A DNA stretch of 39,860 nucleotides, taken from positions 6,287,457 to 6,327,316 of the forward strand of contig BFEA01000010.1 of NCBI GenBank assembly GCA_003427395.1. The letters are read 5' to 3'. This stretch comes from Chara braunii. Lineage: Eukaryota; Streptophyta; Charophyceae; Charales; Characeae. The notes under the pieces were generated by a model. It ran no database searches and was not told where the DNA came from. It worked only from the letters and a program-made list of their open reading frames with translations. A program made the translations under genes and the position numbers. Of the stretch, positions 1 through 9,525 are shown one piece after another; the stretch's first letter is position 1; the number at the start of each line of letters is the position of its first letter.

Positions 1-213
1 CTCTAAGAAGCCTGCCTCATCGCCATATCTATATATATACTAGGCGATCGAGAGAAGCGAGGCTCTAAGAAGCCAGCCTCATCGCCATATCTATGTGTAT
101 ACTAGGCGATCGAGACTAGCGAGGCTCTAAGAAGTCTGCCTCATCGCCGTATTTACATATGTACTAGGTGGTAAGAGGAGCGAGGCTCCGAGAAGCCTGC
201 CTTACCACCATAA

Positions 214-272
<59 letters not shown>

Positions 273-400
273 GCGATAAGAGAAGCGAGGCTCTAAGAAG
301 CCTGCCTTATCGCCATATTTACATATATACTAGGTGGTAAGAGGAGCGAGACTCCGAGAAGCGTGCCTTATCACCATCTGACCTGATCTAATGCGATACA
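1..400. repeat. Array of about six short hairpin (foldback) units, left edge
   Basis: About six units of roughly 45 bp, separated by A/T-rich spacers that usually end in TACTA. Each unit folds: an outer stem (GGCGATAAG with CTTATCGCC) encloses an inner stem (AGGCT with AGCCT). The outer stem varies with compensation: GGCGAT/ATCGCC in some units, GGTGGT/ACCACC in others. The same family recurs in reverse orientation at 39373-39605. A more diverged hairpin (ATAGG...CCTAT) lies at about 405-445. No coding potential. Whether these are tiny mobile hairpins inserting at TA sites or a satellite cannot be decided here. Confidence 0.8.
215..269. repeat. (TA)n microsatellite
   Basis: Uninterrupted TA dinucleotide tract between two hairpin units of the left array. 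It lies in the spacer position, where the other units have a short A/T-rich stretch. Confidence 0.95.
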
Positions 401-1729
401 GTAGATAGGAGAAGCAAGACCCTCGAGGCTTGCCCTATTACAAACAGACGCCAGTAAAAGAGATGGATAGATACCGAGAGGTCTACCATACCATTGCTAA
501 GTTTCGCGATAGACAGGGAACGGTGAAAGCTCTAAAAAGAGATCGATTCATTACTAACAGAACACTTTCTGATTCTACTGAGGTGAAGGTAGAAGGAATG
601 TGACCCCGTGTGACATATCCTGCTACCTTAACTTATTGATTGATGTCAATCTTATGATTCCACTCCATATAAGATGGATGATACTTTGTCTATGTCTGTC
701 TGAAGGGGAAAGTTGGCGAAGTTAGCTCTGTACTTCTCTTCCTTGAGACGACTATCCCTAGAAGCTGATCTGATAAGAGGTTAGAGAGGCTGCCTATGGG
801 GAATTATATCGATGTACTATTATTCCGTCTAAAATGAAGTTCACTATAATGAACTTCAGATGGGGTCATGTTGATGGAGAAGAGGTGTTGAGACATTGTT
901 GACATGTGTGTGATTGCAGGTCATCCTGATGAAGGAGACTCATTATGAGTCTATACAAGACTACATGCTGTTGCCTTATGGTAACAAGTTGGTTATCCAA
1001 CTCAACCCTCACTCACCCTCGACACCCACACTTTGCATCACCCTATGGGGTCATTTGTCTAAAAGGTTTGTGTTTGGTCAAGAGAGGTCCTTGAATGACT
1101 AAGTCGAAAGGGGAATGTCCGGTTAAAGGGTTTGGAAGCGTAAGTGTGATGTGTGTGAAAGTGAATGAATGGTTGGCTCTGCTAGGACTGTGTAATGTGA
1201 TTGACTCTTGTCTGCAGGTCAGTAATACGACCAACCACATGCTATTCACGGCAACACACTAAGAAACTTACGTCATCCTGGACCTTGATCCAAACATCTT
1301 GTCAGTGCGCGATTGGTTTGAGCACCCAACCTTATGCCTTTTCCCTAATGTTAGGAAGATTAGGGTTATTGCTAAGGCTATGAGCCTTATTCAGTTCCTG
1401 ATCATTTTCATCTGTTCATGTTTGAGAGGTCAATGACCTATGTTTTTCCTTGATGAATTCGGAATGTTTATATGAATGTGTTATGTGTATGTGATACCTC
1501 CCTGGCTAATCACTCAACCTTATCTCAATTCACATGTATGTATGCTATGGTTAAAGAGTTTCATAAAAAGATATGCCGAATTGACTTAATCACTAGGTAG
1601 GATGGGTATGTGTCTTATGCGCAACCCCTGATAATTTAAGTATCGAGAGGGGTCCTGCTTTGAAAATGGGATAAGTTATGAGTCATACCTATAGAAACTA
1701 TTTATATTCAAAACATAGTATGCACGAAC
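401..1729. other. Unassigned sequence, no gene recognised
   Basis: All frames are broken by stops and no domain is recognisable. The longest open stretches are about 60-70 codons and look random. A GTAAGTG at 1140 and a CTTGTCTGCAG at 1208-1218 resemble the ends of a 79-bp intron, but the flanking sequence is not open in a consistent frame. It may be the upstream part of the LTR L0 or old transposon sequence. Confidence 0.5.
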
Positions 1730-2149
1730 GTTCGTCAGTCGAGTCGACCTGGGTTATACGTCCGTCCGGGAGATCAGCGCCCCGATGCCCGACGTATATA
1801 CGGGTCAGTCTTAGGCATTCAACTGCTCGTATGCCTATGCTACGGCGATCGAGAAAACACCCTCGGCTGGCCTACCTCTGCGATTGCATGTAAAAGTCTT
1901 CGCACGTGGGTCATTAGCTCAGCAGGGATACGCCCACCTAATGGATGGTGACAGCTCCCGCAGGTGGAGGTAAGTTGTACCTCGCGTAATCTCTCACCTG
2001 TCGTAGGGATCCGCGAGAGGTATAGCCCGCACTCACGGACGGAGTTGGTTTTTTCGGTAAAATTCTTATAAAACTCCTGCGTGATACGATCGTGAGGTTC
2101 AACACCAAAAACAACTTTACGTCTGGGTGTGAGACCGCCGCGCGTGACA
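1730..2149 (+). mobile_element. LTR 3'-end fragment L0 (plus sense), inserted in gag of element alpha
   Basis: From about 1795 to 2149 the sequence aligns on the same strand with 24465-24823, the 3' end of LTR L2. It shares the CTCTGCGATTGCA segment, the GGGATACGCCCAC hairpin, GGAGGTAAGT, and a terminal GACA at 2146-2149. Upstream of about 1730 I see no similarity to L2, so L0 is either truncated or a subfamily sharing only the 3' part of the LTR. It abuts the start of an antisense gag at 2150. The left boundary is approximate. Confidence 0.7.
1976..1985 (+). promoter_or_regulatory. Conserved splice-donor-like site in LTR L0
   Basis: GGAGGTAAGT matches the eukaryotic 5' splice-site consensus (AG/GTAAGT) and is identical in all four LTR copies, each time in the LTR sense direction and about 165-195 nt before the LTR 3' end. 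Use as a splice donor is inferred. Confidence 0.5.
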
Positions 2150-2198
2150 ACGTGCTCCTCCAAAGCAGAATTTTAGCAAAACCACTTTTTTCAGCCAT
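2150..2198 (-). pseudogene. gag 5' fragment of element alpha
   Basis: The first 16 or so codons of a gag-like protein, starting at ATG 2198 (MAEKSGFAKILLWRST). They are nearly identical to the start of the longer gag at 17222 (MAEESGFAKILLWRST). About 20 bp upstream of the ATG are also shared between the two loci. Here the gene is cut at 2150 by the end of LTR L0. In alpha this start follows directly on the leader region (5376-2223), which establishes the order LTR, PBS, ORF-X, gag. Non-functional here. Confidence 0.7.
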
Positions 2199-2549
2199 GA
2201 TGCTGGTACCGGCCTGGCACCCATGACAAGCAATCGATCATCAAGTTGTGACACAAGGAAACTCAAAACAATAGGCTAGTAGAGGTGACTAATACTAAAC
2301 TCACACTAACCCCTTCCCATTTACATAATATGATCCCAAATTTAACTAGAGGATTCTATTGACAATATACATCCCACATAGACAAAGCTTTTTAGAGATA
2401 GCCATAAGCAGACAGTAATCGAGGCTACAAATATTTCTGACCCTCGCACTCGTATCTCATAGCAAAGTGGTTGTAGACAAGCCTACGAGAGACGCGCTTG
2501 GCAGAGTATGGGGTACTCTCTACCGGCCCACTACCGCACAAATCTCGTC

Positions 2550-3194
2550 TCAATCTGCAACCCGGTCATCTGGATCATGGGAGCCAGCATAGGCATCAAC
2601 AATATTGACCATATTCCTAAGCCCTTGGCCATGGGGCAAGAATCTTTGGTCCAGATACAGGCCATACACCAACTCACACATGTACCTTGCATATCCCCAT
2701 TCTCGCACTCTCACCTCGGCCGCTGCTGCGGCCTCTACCCTTGTCTGTCCCCCAAAACACTTTTCTATTAAGAACTCGGGCAAGACAACTCTCAATCGGG
2801 TTGAAGGAAGTGCAAACTCTTCGACACGTTTGATCTCTATACGCGTCTCCACCTGCTCTTCTTCTTCAAGGACCATGCCTTTCGCCCATTTTGCTGCAGC
2901 TCCCTCAGCTATCCTCAAAGGCCTTGTGAGTAGGCTTTCATGCCCAAGTGCCAACTCAATCCCATGCAAGACCCAAAATGATGGGGGAGCAAACAGGGTC
3001 ACCCTTACGATCGCGCACTCTTGATCATCATCAAAGCCAGACTCGATCAAGATAAAGATTCCCTTGTCTATCGACACGCCCCACCAGGAAGAGACATACT
3101 CTCCTTCCTTGACTCGCCTTGGCAAGAAAATCTTGAGCTCATTTCCCCTTTTTACAGCCAAGGTCATACCGGGATCTTCCTTGGCAAAAGACAT
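2550..3194 (-). CDS. ORF-X of element alpha, unknown protein family, C-terminally truncated
   Basis: 214-codon frame starting at ATG 3194 (MSFAKEDPG). I do not recognise the family. It has relatives at 25793-25041 and four times at 34020-37645. The shared pattern is: an N-terminal part with a Trp-rich turn (SWWGVSIDKG, residues 36-45) followed by a hydrophobic strand; a middle part; LPEFL at residues 138-142; then an alpha-helical C-terminal half. No signal peptide, membrane span or zinc finger is visible. Compared with B2, the frame stops early because the Trp codon after VAD is TGA (2552-2550), losing about 30 residues. Position between PBS and gag recalls ORF1 of Ogre/Tat retrotransposons. 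Role unknown; a structural or RNA-binding accessory protein is only a guess. Confidence 0.6.
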   Translation of the reverse strand: MSFAKEDPGMTLAVKRGNELKIFLPRRVKEGEYVSSWWGVSIDKGIFILIESGFDDDQECAIVRVTLFAPPSFWVLHGIELALGHESLLTRPLRIAEGAAAKWAKGMVLEEEEQVETRIEIKRVEEFALPSTRLRVVLPEFLIEKCFGGQTRVEAAAAAEVRVREWGYARYMCELVYGLYLDQRFLPHGQGLRNMVNIVDAYAGSHDPDDRVAD

Positions 3195-3331
3195 CCTGAG
3201 CTTCCTTCGCTCTGGTCTGGGTTCTGCCCATAACAAAAAACGTCCTGCATAAGCCTTCCGTTATTATACCGATAATCACAATGTACAATCCCTACCTCTA
3301 AAGCCTCGGCTTCAGATCATCTTTCCCTAAA

Positions 3332-3403
3332 ATGCATTCTTTCCAGTGTTTACGACCACCAAGCTTAGAAAAAATGCATTCTTTCCAGTGTTTACGACCA
3401 CCA
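3332..3403. repeat. Short direct duplication in leader B1
   Basis: A 31-bp segment beginning AATGCATTCTTTCC and ending GACCACCA occurs twice, separated by about 11 bp. Leader copy B2 has a single diverged version, and a small MITE-like insertion just beyond it. Confidence 0.8.
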
Positions 3404-5376
3404 ATGTAATTAACAACAATACTACTCATACTAATCAAAACAAATCATACACAAACTAGTTAGTTACTCAAAGCATATACAAATATCTTATAACAATAGG
3501 CTTATATCAACAAGCATATCACATAATAAATACGTCAAGATCAAAGATAAGATCGCCAACAATTAGCACTCCCAAACATAATGGTGACGAAAGTGCTATA
3601 CTTTACTCCCCGGCTTTGACAAAAGTATACTGTGGCGAGGGGCAGTGTAATCCTTTTCAGAAGGGATAGCATCTCAGATCCCTTAGCCCCACTCGAGGAT
3701 CAAGCCTCACTGCTTCTCCGTCCGATTCCAGCGTCCGTTTCTCGCAAACCCTTGCGAATAAAATAGACAACCTCACCATACACGCTTCGGGTGGTGCCAC
3801 CCCGTCCTGTGCTTGTGAACCCACTTGACACAAAAATTAGTTGGGGGTTCACCCCCTACTTTTCTGTGGCAAGTAGTAGGCGTTTCCCTTATAGACCATG
3901 GCCTAACAAGGCTCAAACATTTTCCTCCTATTCAGTAGTAGTGTATTCATTTTATCACCAAAGATACAACAACAACACCCCACTATGGACCAGGAGCATA
4001 GTTCCGGCGTGGGTCTCACTACTACTTACAAGACAAGATTATAACTTCTTCAAAACCATCTCTCAGGGGAACGATAATATAGGATTGCAACCTCCCTTAG
4101 GGTAGAGCTTCCACATTGACTATTTCCTAGGAAGTACTTATCTCAATAAAGCGGTCACTTCATTCACCTGGATCCGGCATAATATCTCTACCCCTCTTTG
4201 AGGAGCAATCCACACATAAACTTAATAGACGGTCATAGGTTGATAATAAGACTTGAGACGCTCATATAAATCCTCGCAGACTGATAAGTTCAAATACATA
4301 CTCCAAAAACATAGCCTATGTAAATATTTCTGACAAGGATAATCATTAAAATAATACAATCACTAAGCACTTAGCCTTACATAATGAGACATTACGCAAA
4401 CTTATTCAGATAAGATCCGGCATACATGGATACGTTCAACACATGACCCAGGAGAGATGCCTTAGAAGAGAATAGTCTCAAGTCCTTAGCTCCAACCCCA
4501 TAGATTCCAGTGGATGGTCCAAACGTGGAAAGGTTCAGGCGAAGGTTTAACATCAATTACAACTCATTGCCCCATCAAAAGTTAGCAAAACAGACTAAGT
4601 GTTAGCTCCTTCACTGTTGCTCCGACTACCTCTAGGATCAAATATCCCCGTTTTTCGAAAAGATGACATGCATACATACTCTTTCCCGTAGTCCTTTCCA
4701 TTAGGGTCATAGCTCACTGTTCATCGCATCTGCCTACCGCCTTACATGCCTAATTCAAACACCTTGCGCGAGGCAAACCTCACACTCCCATGACTATATA
4801 ATTCGAACAATCACTTAGAACCCAGACTCAAGGATCTCAATCCACGCTTATAAAGACTTTCAACATCATTAGCCCAGCCCTCATCGAAGTCCTTCCATGA
4901 CTTCTGACATGATAGGCTCCTGTGCTCATCCTCTGCCTCACTCTAAAGCCAAAGTAGCCCATCGCTCTCATTGTCACTTACGTAATTCTTATAGTCGTGA
5001 TAAGTACCTTATGGGGTTTACTTCCACGATATTCACACTTAGTCGTGCTGATACTCCCTCATCTCACCTTAGCCATATCAATCACCCAAGGCATCGTCCA
5101 TAACTCACAAACTCTTGAGATGAGAAGGGGGTATCAACTCCACCTACCATCATGTTGGTTAGAGTTAGTGATCGCATGGACAAAATGTCTATCTTTCTTG
5201 CGCCATCGTTACTGCATTAACCACAACCATCTCACACAATCAACCGTCACTCGGTCTCCATCAACACCATCAATCGATTAGCGATAAACTTTCAAAGAAG
5301 ACTTCCCATTTTGCCTAGTTCTCACATTCCCATACTCGGATGTTGTTCCACCAGGAACAACGGCAGACAACCGTTA

Positions 5377-5394
5377 TCCCCAGCAACGGCGCCA
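5377..5394 (-). promoter_or_regulatory. Primer-binding site complementary to tRNA-Asp
   Basis: On the minus strand the LTR end ...CTCGACA is followed by GG and then TGGCGCCGTTGCTGGGGA. As remembered, plant tRNA-Asp(GUC) ends TCCCCGGCAACGGCGCCA, whose complement differs at one position only. TGGCGCC... directly after an LTR is the standard site where minus-strand cDNA synthesis is primed. This fixes the direction of element alpha (transcribed leftwards) and points to a plant-lineage host. The corresponding site in element beta (28054-28071) has decayed. Confidence 0.8.
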
Positions 5395-5579
5395 CCTGTC
5401 GAGCGCATCGGTCCGGCACCGCACAAGGCAACGCGGGACCCTCCCGACCGCGTCATGCAAGAGTTGGTCTAAATCCTCGTCGCGAATATACATGGAGCTT
5501 CCGCAAGCCGCTCCGGCCGAGTGCGTCAGCCATACCTCTATCGAGCCCCTACGACAGGATAGGGCCTACGTGAGGCACA

Positions 5580-5589
5580 ACTTACCTCC
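5580..5589 (-). promoter_or_regulatory. Conserved splice-donor-like site in L1
   Basis: Minus-strand GGAGGTAAGT, 183 nt before the LTR 3' end. The same ten bases are kept in L0, L2 and L3 although surrounding positions differ. Confidence 0.5.
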
Positions 5590-5974
5590 TCCTAATGGAG
5601 TTATCACCTCCCTTCAGAGGGTGTATCCCCGCCGAGCTACCAGTCCACAGTACGAAAGTTAATCAGCTGCAATCGCAGAGGTGGACCAGCCGAGGGCGTT
5701 TCTCGTTCGTTGTAGCATAGGGGGTGCGTGCGGTCCCACGCCTCTATTGGACCCGCACGCGAACCGACGCACTGGGGAGGCTGAAATCCCAAGCGCGACT
5801 CGACGTCGGTCGACTAGGACGTATCCCACTCACCACGCATACACCACATTACGAACACAAAATTAAAACAAACACACATACATCGAACAACACGACAACA
5901 CTCCTAGTCCCTTCAGTAGTCATCCGATAACATTTTGAAGCGGAAATCTGATAGGCGACGCGCACGAGACTTAG

Positions 5975-5981
5975 TATAAAA
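5975..5981 (+). promoter_or_regulatory. TATAAAA motif in L1, antisense to the element
   Basis: TTAGTATAAAACCGCGCG is kept almost unchanged in L1 and L3, and as TTAGTATAAAACTGCGCG in L2. Read as a TATA box it faces into the LTR, opposite to the direction given by the PBS. It could drive antisense transcription; promoter activity is inferred only. Confidence 0.35.
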
Positions 5982-6105
5982 CCGCGCGGACACAGGGTCT
6001 ACTCATATCCACTAGCAATGCAATCATACGCAAGCAGTCGCAATGATTGTGTACTACGTAGTGCCCATAATCAAGCGGTCCCTCGTGGATCCGAGTACCG
6101 CTTAT

Positions 6106-6120
6106 GACACTCAAGTGTCA
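6106..6120. repeat. 14-bp palindrome GACACTNNAGTGTC in L1
   Basis: The palindrome GACACTCAAGTGTC is also present in L3 as GACACTTAAGTGTC (about 28780) and in L2 as GACACTTGAGTGTC (about 24085). Only the two central bases vary, and it lies at the same LTR position in all three. It could be a protein-binding site or an RNA hairpin. Confidence 0.5.
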
Positions 6121-6445
6121 ATCTCGAAGTATTGTGAGGGTCAACCCCTTCACGATATTGTACGACTGAAGGAATAGCCGCGCGGCCCTGGTGGCACTTC
6201 CGACCCTTAGGCTGAGTGTCTCGGTGGGTAGGGCAAATCGGCTCCGTGCGGGGGTAGTCCCTTCCACACAGAGTCTAGGAGCTGGGATGTCCTGGACAAG
6301 GACCTAGAATCCAGCCCCATGACCAACGTCCATTAAGAAAACCCTTAAGAAGTATACAACAATAAGGGAGGTTTTTCCTTCTCTCAACTCATAATCTATC
6401 TAACCCCTGTGCACGGTCACAATAGACCGCGCGAACACTCAAGCC

Positions 6446-6448
<3 letters not shown>

Positions 6449-6476
<28 letters not shown>
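6449..6476. repeat. (TA)n tract in L1
   Basis: Simple TA repeat. In L3 the same place (29129-29273) is interrupted by the 103-bp insertion carrying a hammerhead-like core. Confidence 0.9.
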
Positions 6477-6480
<4 letters not shown>

Positions 6481-7670
6481 TGGGTTACTTATATAAAACG
6501 ATCACTTCTCACAGTCACAGTGAGACTACTCTCAGCCATATATATATGTGATCACAGACAACCACATCCAGAGTCCGAACCACAATCATACCTGCAATCA
6601 CATCAAAGATTCAACAAAAGTCCACATACTACACGGGGTCATACCCCTTGTTTTAGCCATGCAAGCCTCACTCTTGTGCAAGAACTCAAAATAAAATACT
6701 CAATACCTTTCTTAAATGGTCATTCAAATAAAGTCCGGGCGAAAACACAACAAAACAGTTAAAACCACAAGACCAAAGCCTTTAGGTTGAGTGGCAGGAG
6801 TGGATTGGAGTTGAATTGTAAGCCGACAAATCGGCAACCGACCTGTTATCAATGATATTAGACGATGATCCTCGTAGGATCGAACTGGATCTAACCCAAG
6901 TCCTGAATCAATCGACTAAGAAGACCAGAAGCATCAGACAGACCAATTCTCAAGCTAAAATCATAAGTGTATGAAGAATACAGCTCCATAACACATCCTC
7001 ACCCAAGACCCTTCTACAATCTAAGCCTAGACCTGCCTCTAAACCAATGTCCAACGCAAGGCAGACCTATGGCAGCACTTCTCCTATTCGGGGTGGATTG
7101 CCAGAATCGCCACCTGTCAAAGTATAATTTTATATGAGCCTGAATATGAAGACAAAAATAATCTTCAACTTTCCAAAGCCCAATTTTTGTCTAACTCCCT
7201 GAATTAGCAAAAGTTTGGGCAACACTCCCTTAAAAAAAAAGACTTCCCAAATTTTTACTAAGTCATGTATACAAATTAGACAAGTTGAACTTTGAAAAGT
7301 TAAATTTTGACTAACTCCTCGAATTTGCAGAAATTTCGGCAGCGCTTTCCGTAGAGAAAGAAGCTTACCAAAATCTATACAAGGTCAAGGATAAAAAATC
7401 ATCCCAGAAAGTGTGAAAATTGATCTAAGTAAAATAAAGTTAGCTCAGAAAATGCAGAAATTGAACCAACTCTTATCGCTGTAGCAAGTGGCGAACAATT
7501 AAAGTAACTACCTATCAACCTGAAACTCAGACTAAGTACTAGTCGCAATCAATCACATGCAGGTCAAACCCCAAAGGTAAGTACTCTCACCAACCCAAAG
7601 TCAACTTATCAAACAATAGTTCATAATCTTTAAATGATTTATCCCTTTATACCGAGCTTACATAGGGCAT

Positions 7671-8486
7671 TGGGTTAGGTCATTCGTCGTAGAAACAATG
7701 TCAACTCTTTGTCTTCGTTATACACGAACAGATTGCGCAACTACTTCTCTCTTCATTGGACATATGACTAAGCGATTCATTTTAGAAACAATGCTTAGTC
7801 GCCTTGATATGTTTAAATAGCCAAGTTATATTCTCTGAACTTAATCTTCAAAAATGAGCGTAAGACTGAGTCATTCATCTTAGAAACAACGCTCAACCGG
7901 CCCAAATTACCTTAAATTATAGCTCTTAATTATACTCTCTTCATTTGTGATAAGGTTATAGTCAGACCATTCGTCATAGAAACAATATCTGGCTAACCTT
8001 GTTCTTATAAGCATATAGATATAGAAATATAGAAAGTCTTATTCCCTTGTTCACATTATAATCCTATGGCCTTAGACTTAGACCATTCGTCTTAGAAACA
8101 ATGTTCAGTCTTTGGCCTGAATCTCTCTCTGAATAAAAACAATCAAAAGAGTTGAGCCATTCGTCTTAGAAACAATTCTCAACCCTCTTTTCTCAGCAGA
8201 AAAAATACAAAGTACCCTGGATCAAGATCTAGAGACTGTTCAGAAACCACCCAAAACTAAACAGCGACCAGACCATTTATCTTAGAAACAATGTCTGGGC
8301 CTCAAAGTTTTCACAGCCAATACCCCATAGAAACAACAACCAGGTCATTCATCTTAGAAACAATGCCTAGCTAAATTATATAAACATAGCAACCAAAACA
8401 TTCATCTTAGAAACAATGCTTGACCCTTTAGAAAACAGAACAAAACACAGCAGTCTGGTCATTCGTCTTAGAAACAATGCCTGACC
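7671..8486. repeat. Array of 10 variable-stem, conserved-loop hairpins in L1
   Basis: Ten units at uneven spacing (about 50-115 bp). Each has the core CATTCGTCTTAGAAACAAT (small variants) flanked by complementary arms that differ from unit to unit: GACTAAGC (7766-7773) with GCTTAGTC (7793-7800), GTTGAG with CTCAAC near 8150, CCAGAC with GTCTGG near 8265. Intervening sequence is A/T-rich and not repeated. Collinear arrays are in L3 (same loop) and L2 (different loop). Not a CRISPR: it is eukaryotic, spacing is irregular and the arms pair with each other. Function unknown. Confidence 0.85.
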
Positions 8487-9486
8487 CTATAAGACCCGTT
8501 CAAGCACAAGCAAGACTACCTTCCTCCCAACCTTCTCTGTAATGCAACCCTTTTCGCAATCTGCTTTCAGACAATCAATAAAACTGAAACTGAAATTATG
8601 CATGCATTCTTTTACTTAATCTGGTTCATGTCTTGAAAGTCAAACCCAAGTCGACTCAATATATGCAGTCAAAGCTCAATCAGGAATACCAATAGTGGAT
8701 TATAACTGAGTTTATAAAGGGAAGGATAAACTTTTACCTTTCAATTCTCTGGCTCCAAAACTCCTTCTAAGTTTCGGTAGAGCTCCCACAATCGGTGGGC
8801 TGACTCCCTACAGAGTCTTGCTGCGGTCCTACGGGTTGCAATCCCGCCTGCCGCCTGCCTCTCGTAACCAAGGACTAGATTGAGAGTTAGAAGGATAGAA
8901 GAAGGAAGATTCAGCCTCTCAGATCCAAGGATGGTGCACTCAAACTCGAGCGAGAGGGCCTTGGTTCCATGATGTGTCTGAGGACCTCGCAATGGCAGCC
9001 AAAATGCACAACAATCTGGTCAACTGAGGCCAATTGCCGACTGTTGACCCTCGTAACGATCTTCCAAACTCGCAGCAAGAACTGTCAGACCCCAGTCAAA
9101 ACGTAGAACAGACAGCAGTTTGGCGATCCTCCAAATTGCAATGGTATCCCCCCTCCCCCCTTGTGTAGGGAGAAAACGAATCCTCCATAAAGAGATGGGG
9201 AGGTTCGTTATGAAACGGGGTTGCTGGTAGCAGCACCTGCTATCGGCCGAACCGTGAATAACTCCTTCGCTAGACTGTAGGAAGGTACAGTCTTCAGTGA
9301 CGCAACCAACTGCTAGCACTTAGAGTCTAGTTTGACACCGCAACTCGATTTTCGATTTATCCCACATCGTCACTTCTGCAACTAAGAGAAAATGGTCTGC
9401 TTAAAGTTGGGCAGCACACAGCTTGACACCGTAGCTCTACATTCGGCTGATCCCGCATCACCACTCCCCGACAGTAAACGTTCACT

Positions 9487-9525
9487 ACTCCTCTCTCTCT
9501 CTCCCTCTCTCTCTCTGCTTATCTC
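9487..9525. repeat. (CT)n tract in L1
   Basis: Imperfect CT repeat at the position equivalent to (GA)n 20284-20354 in L2 (inverted) and to 32279-32312 in L3. Confidence 0.85.

Larger units (their letters stand above)
2223..5376 (-). mobile_element. Element alpha internal leader between PBS and gag (copy B1)
   Basis: About 3.15 kb lying, on the minus strand, between the PBS and the gag start. It is collinear with 24828-28071 (copy B2) along its whole length. It contains ORF-X (3194-2550). The rest, about 3195-5376, has no long open frame and appears to be a 2.2-kb untranslated leader. A 31-bp segment is duplicated around 3332-3403. Codon positions are not obviously protected outside ORF-X. 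Confidence 0.75.

Noticed and set aside
1140-1218. 79-bp GT-AG intron of a host gene
   Set aside because: Splice-like ends exist, but the flanks contain stops in every frame that would need to be joined.
1895-1940. tRNA-like segment (GGGTCATTAGCTCAGCAGGG)
   Set aside because: Resembles an A-box region only; no cloverleaf, anticodon arm or T-arm follows, and it is part of the LTR leader hairpin.
7671-8486. CRISPR-like array
   Set aside because: Eukaryotic context, irregular spacing, and the sequences beside the core pair with each other rather than being unrelated spacers.
8741-9319. Minus-strand frames of 83-99 codons in L1 (and the equivalent in L3)
   Set aside because: Sequence is shared by LTR copies, but the frames are not kept open in all of them and have no recognisable motif; treated as LTR sequence.
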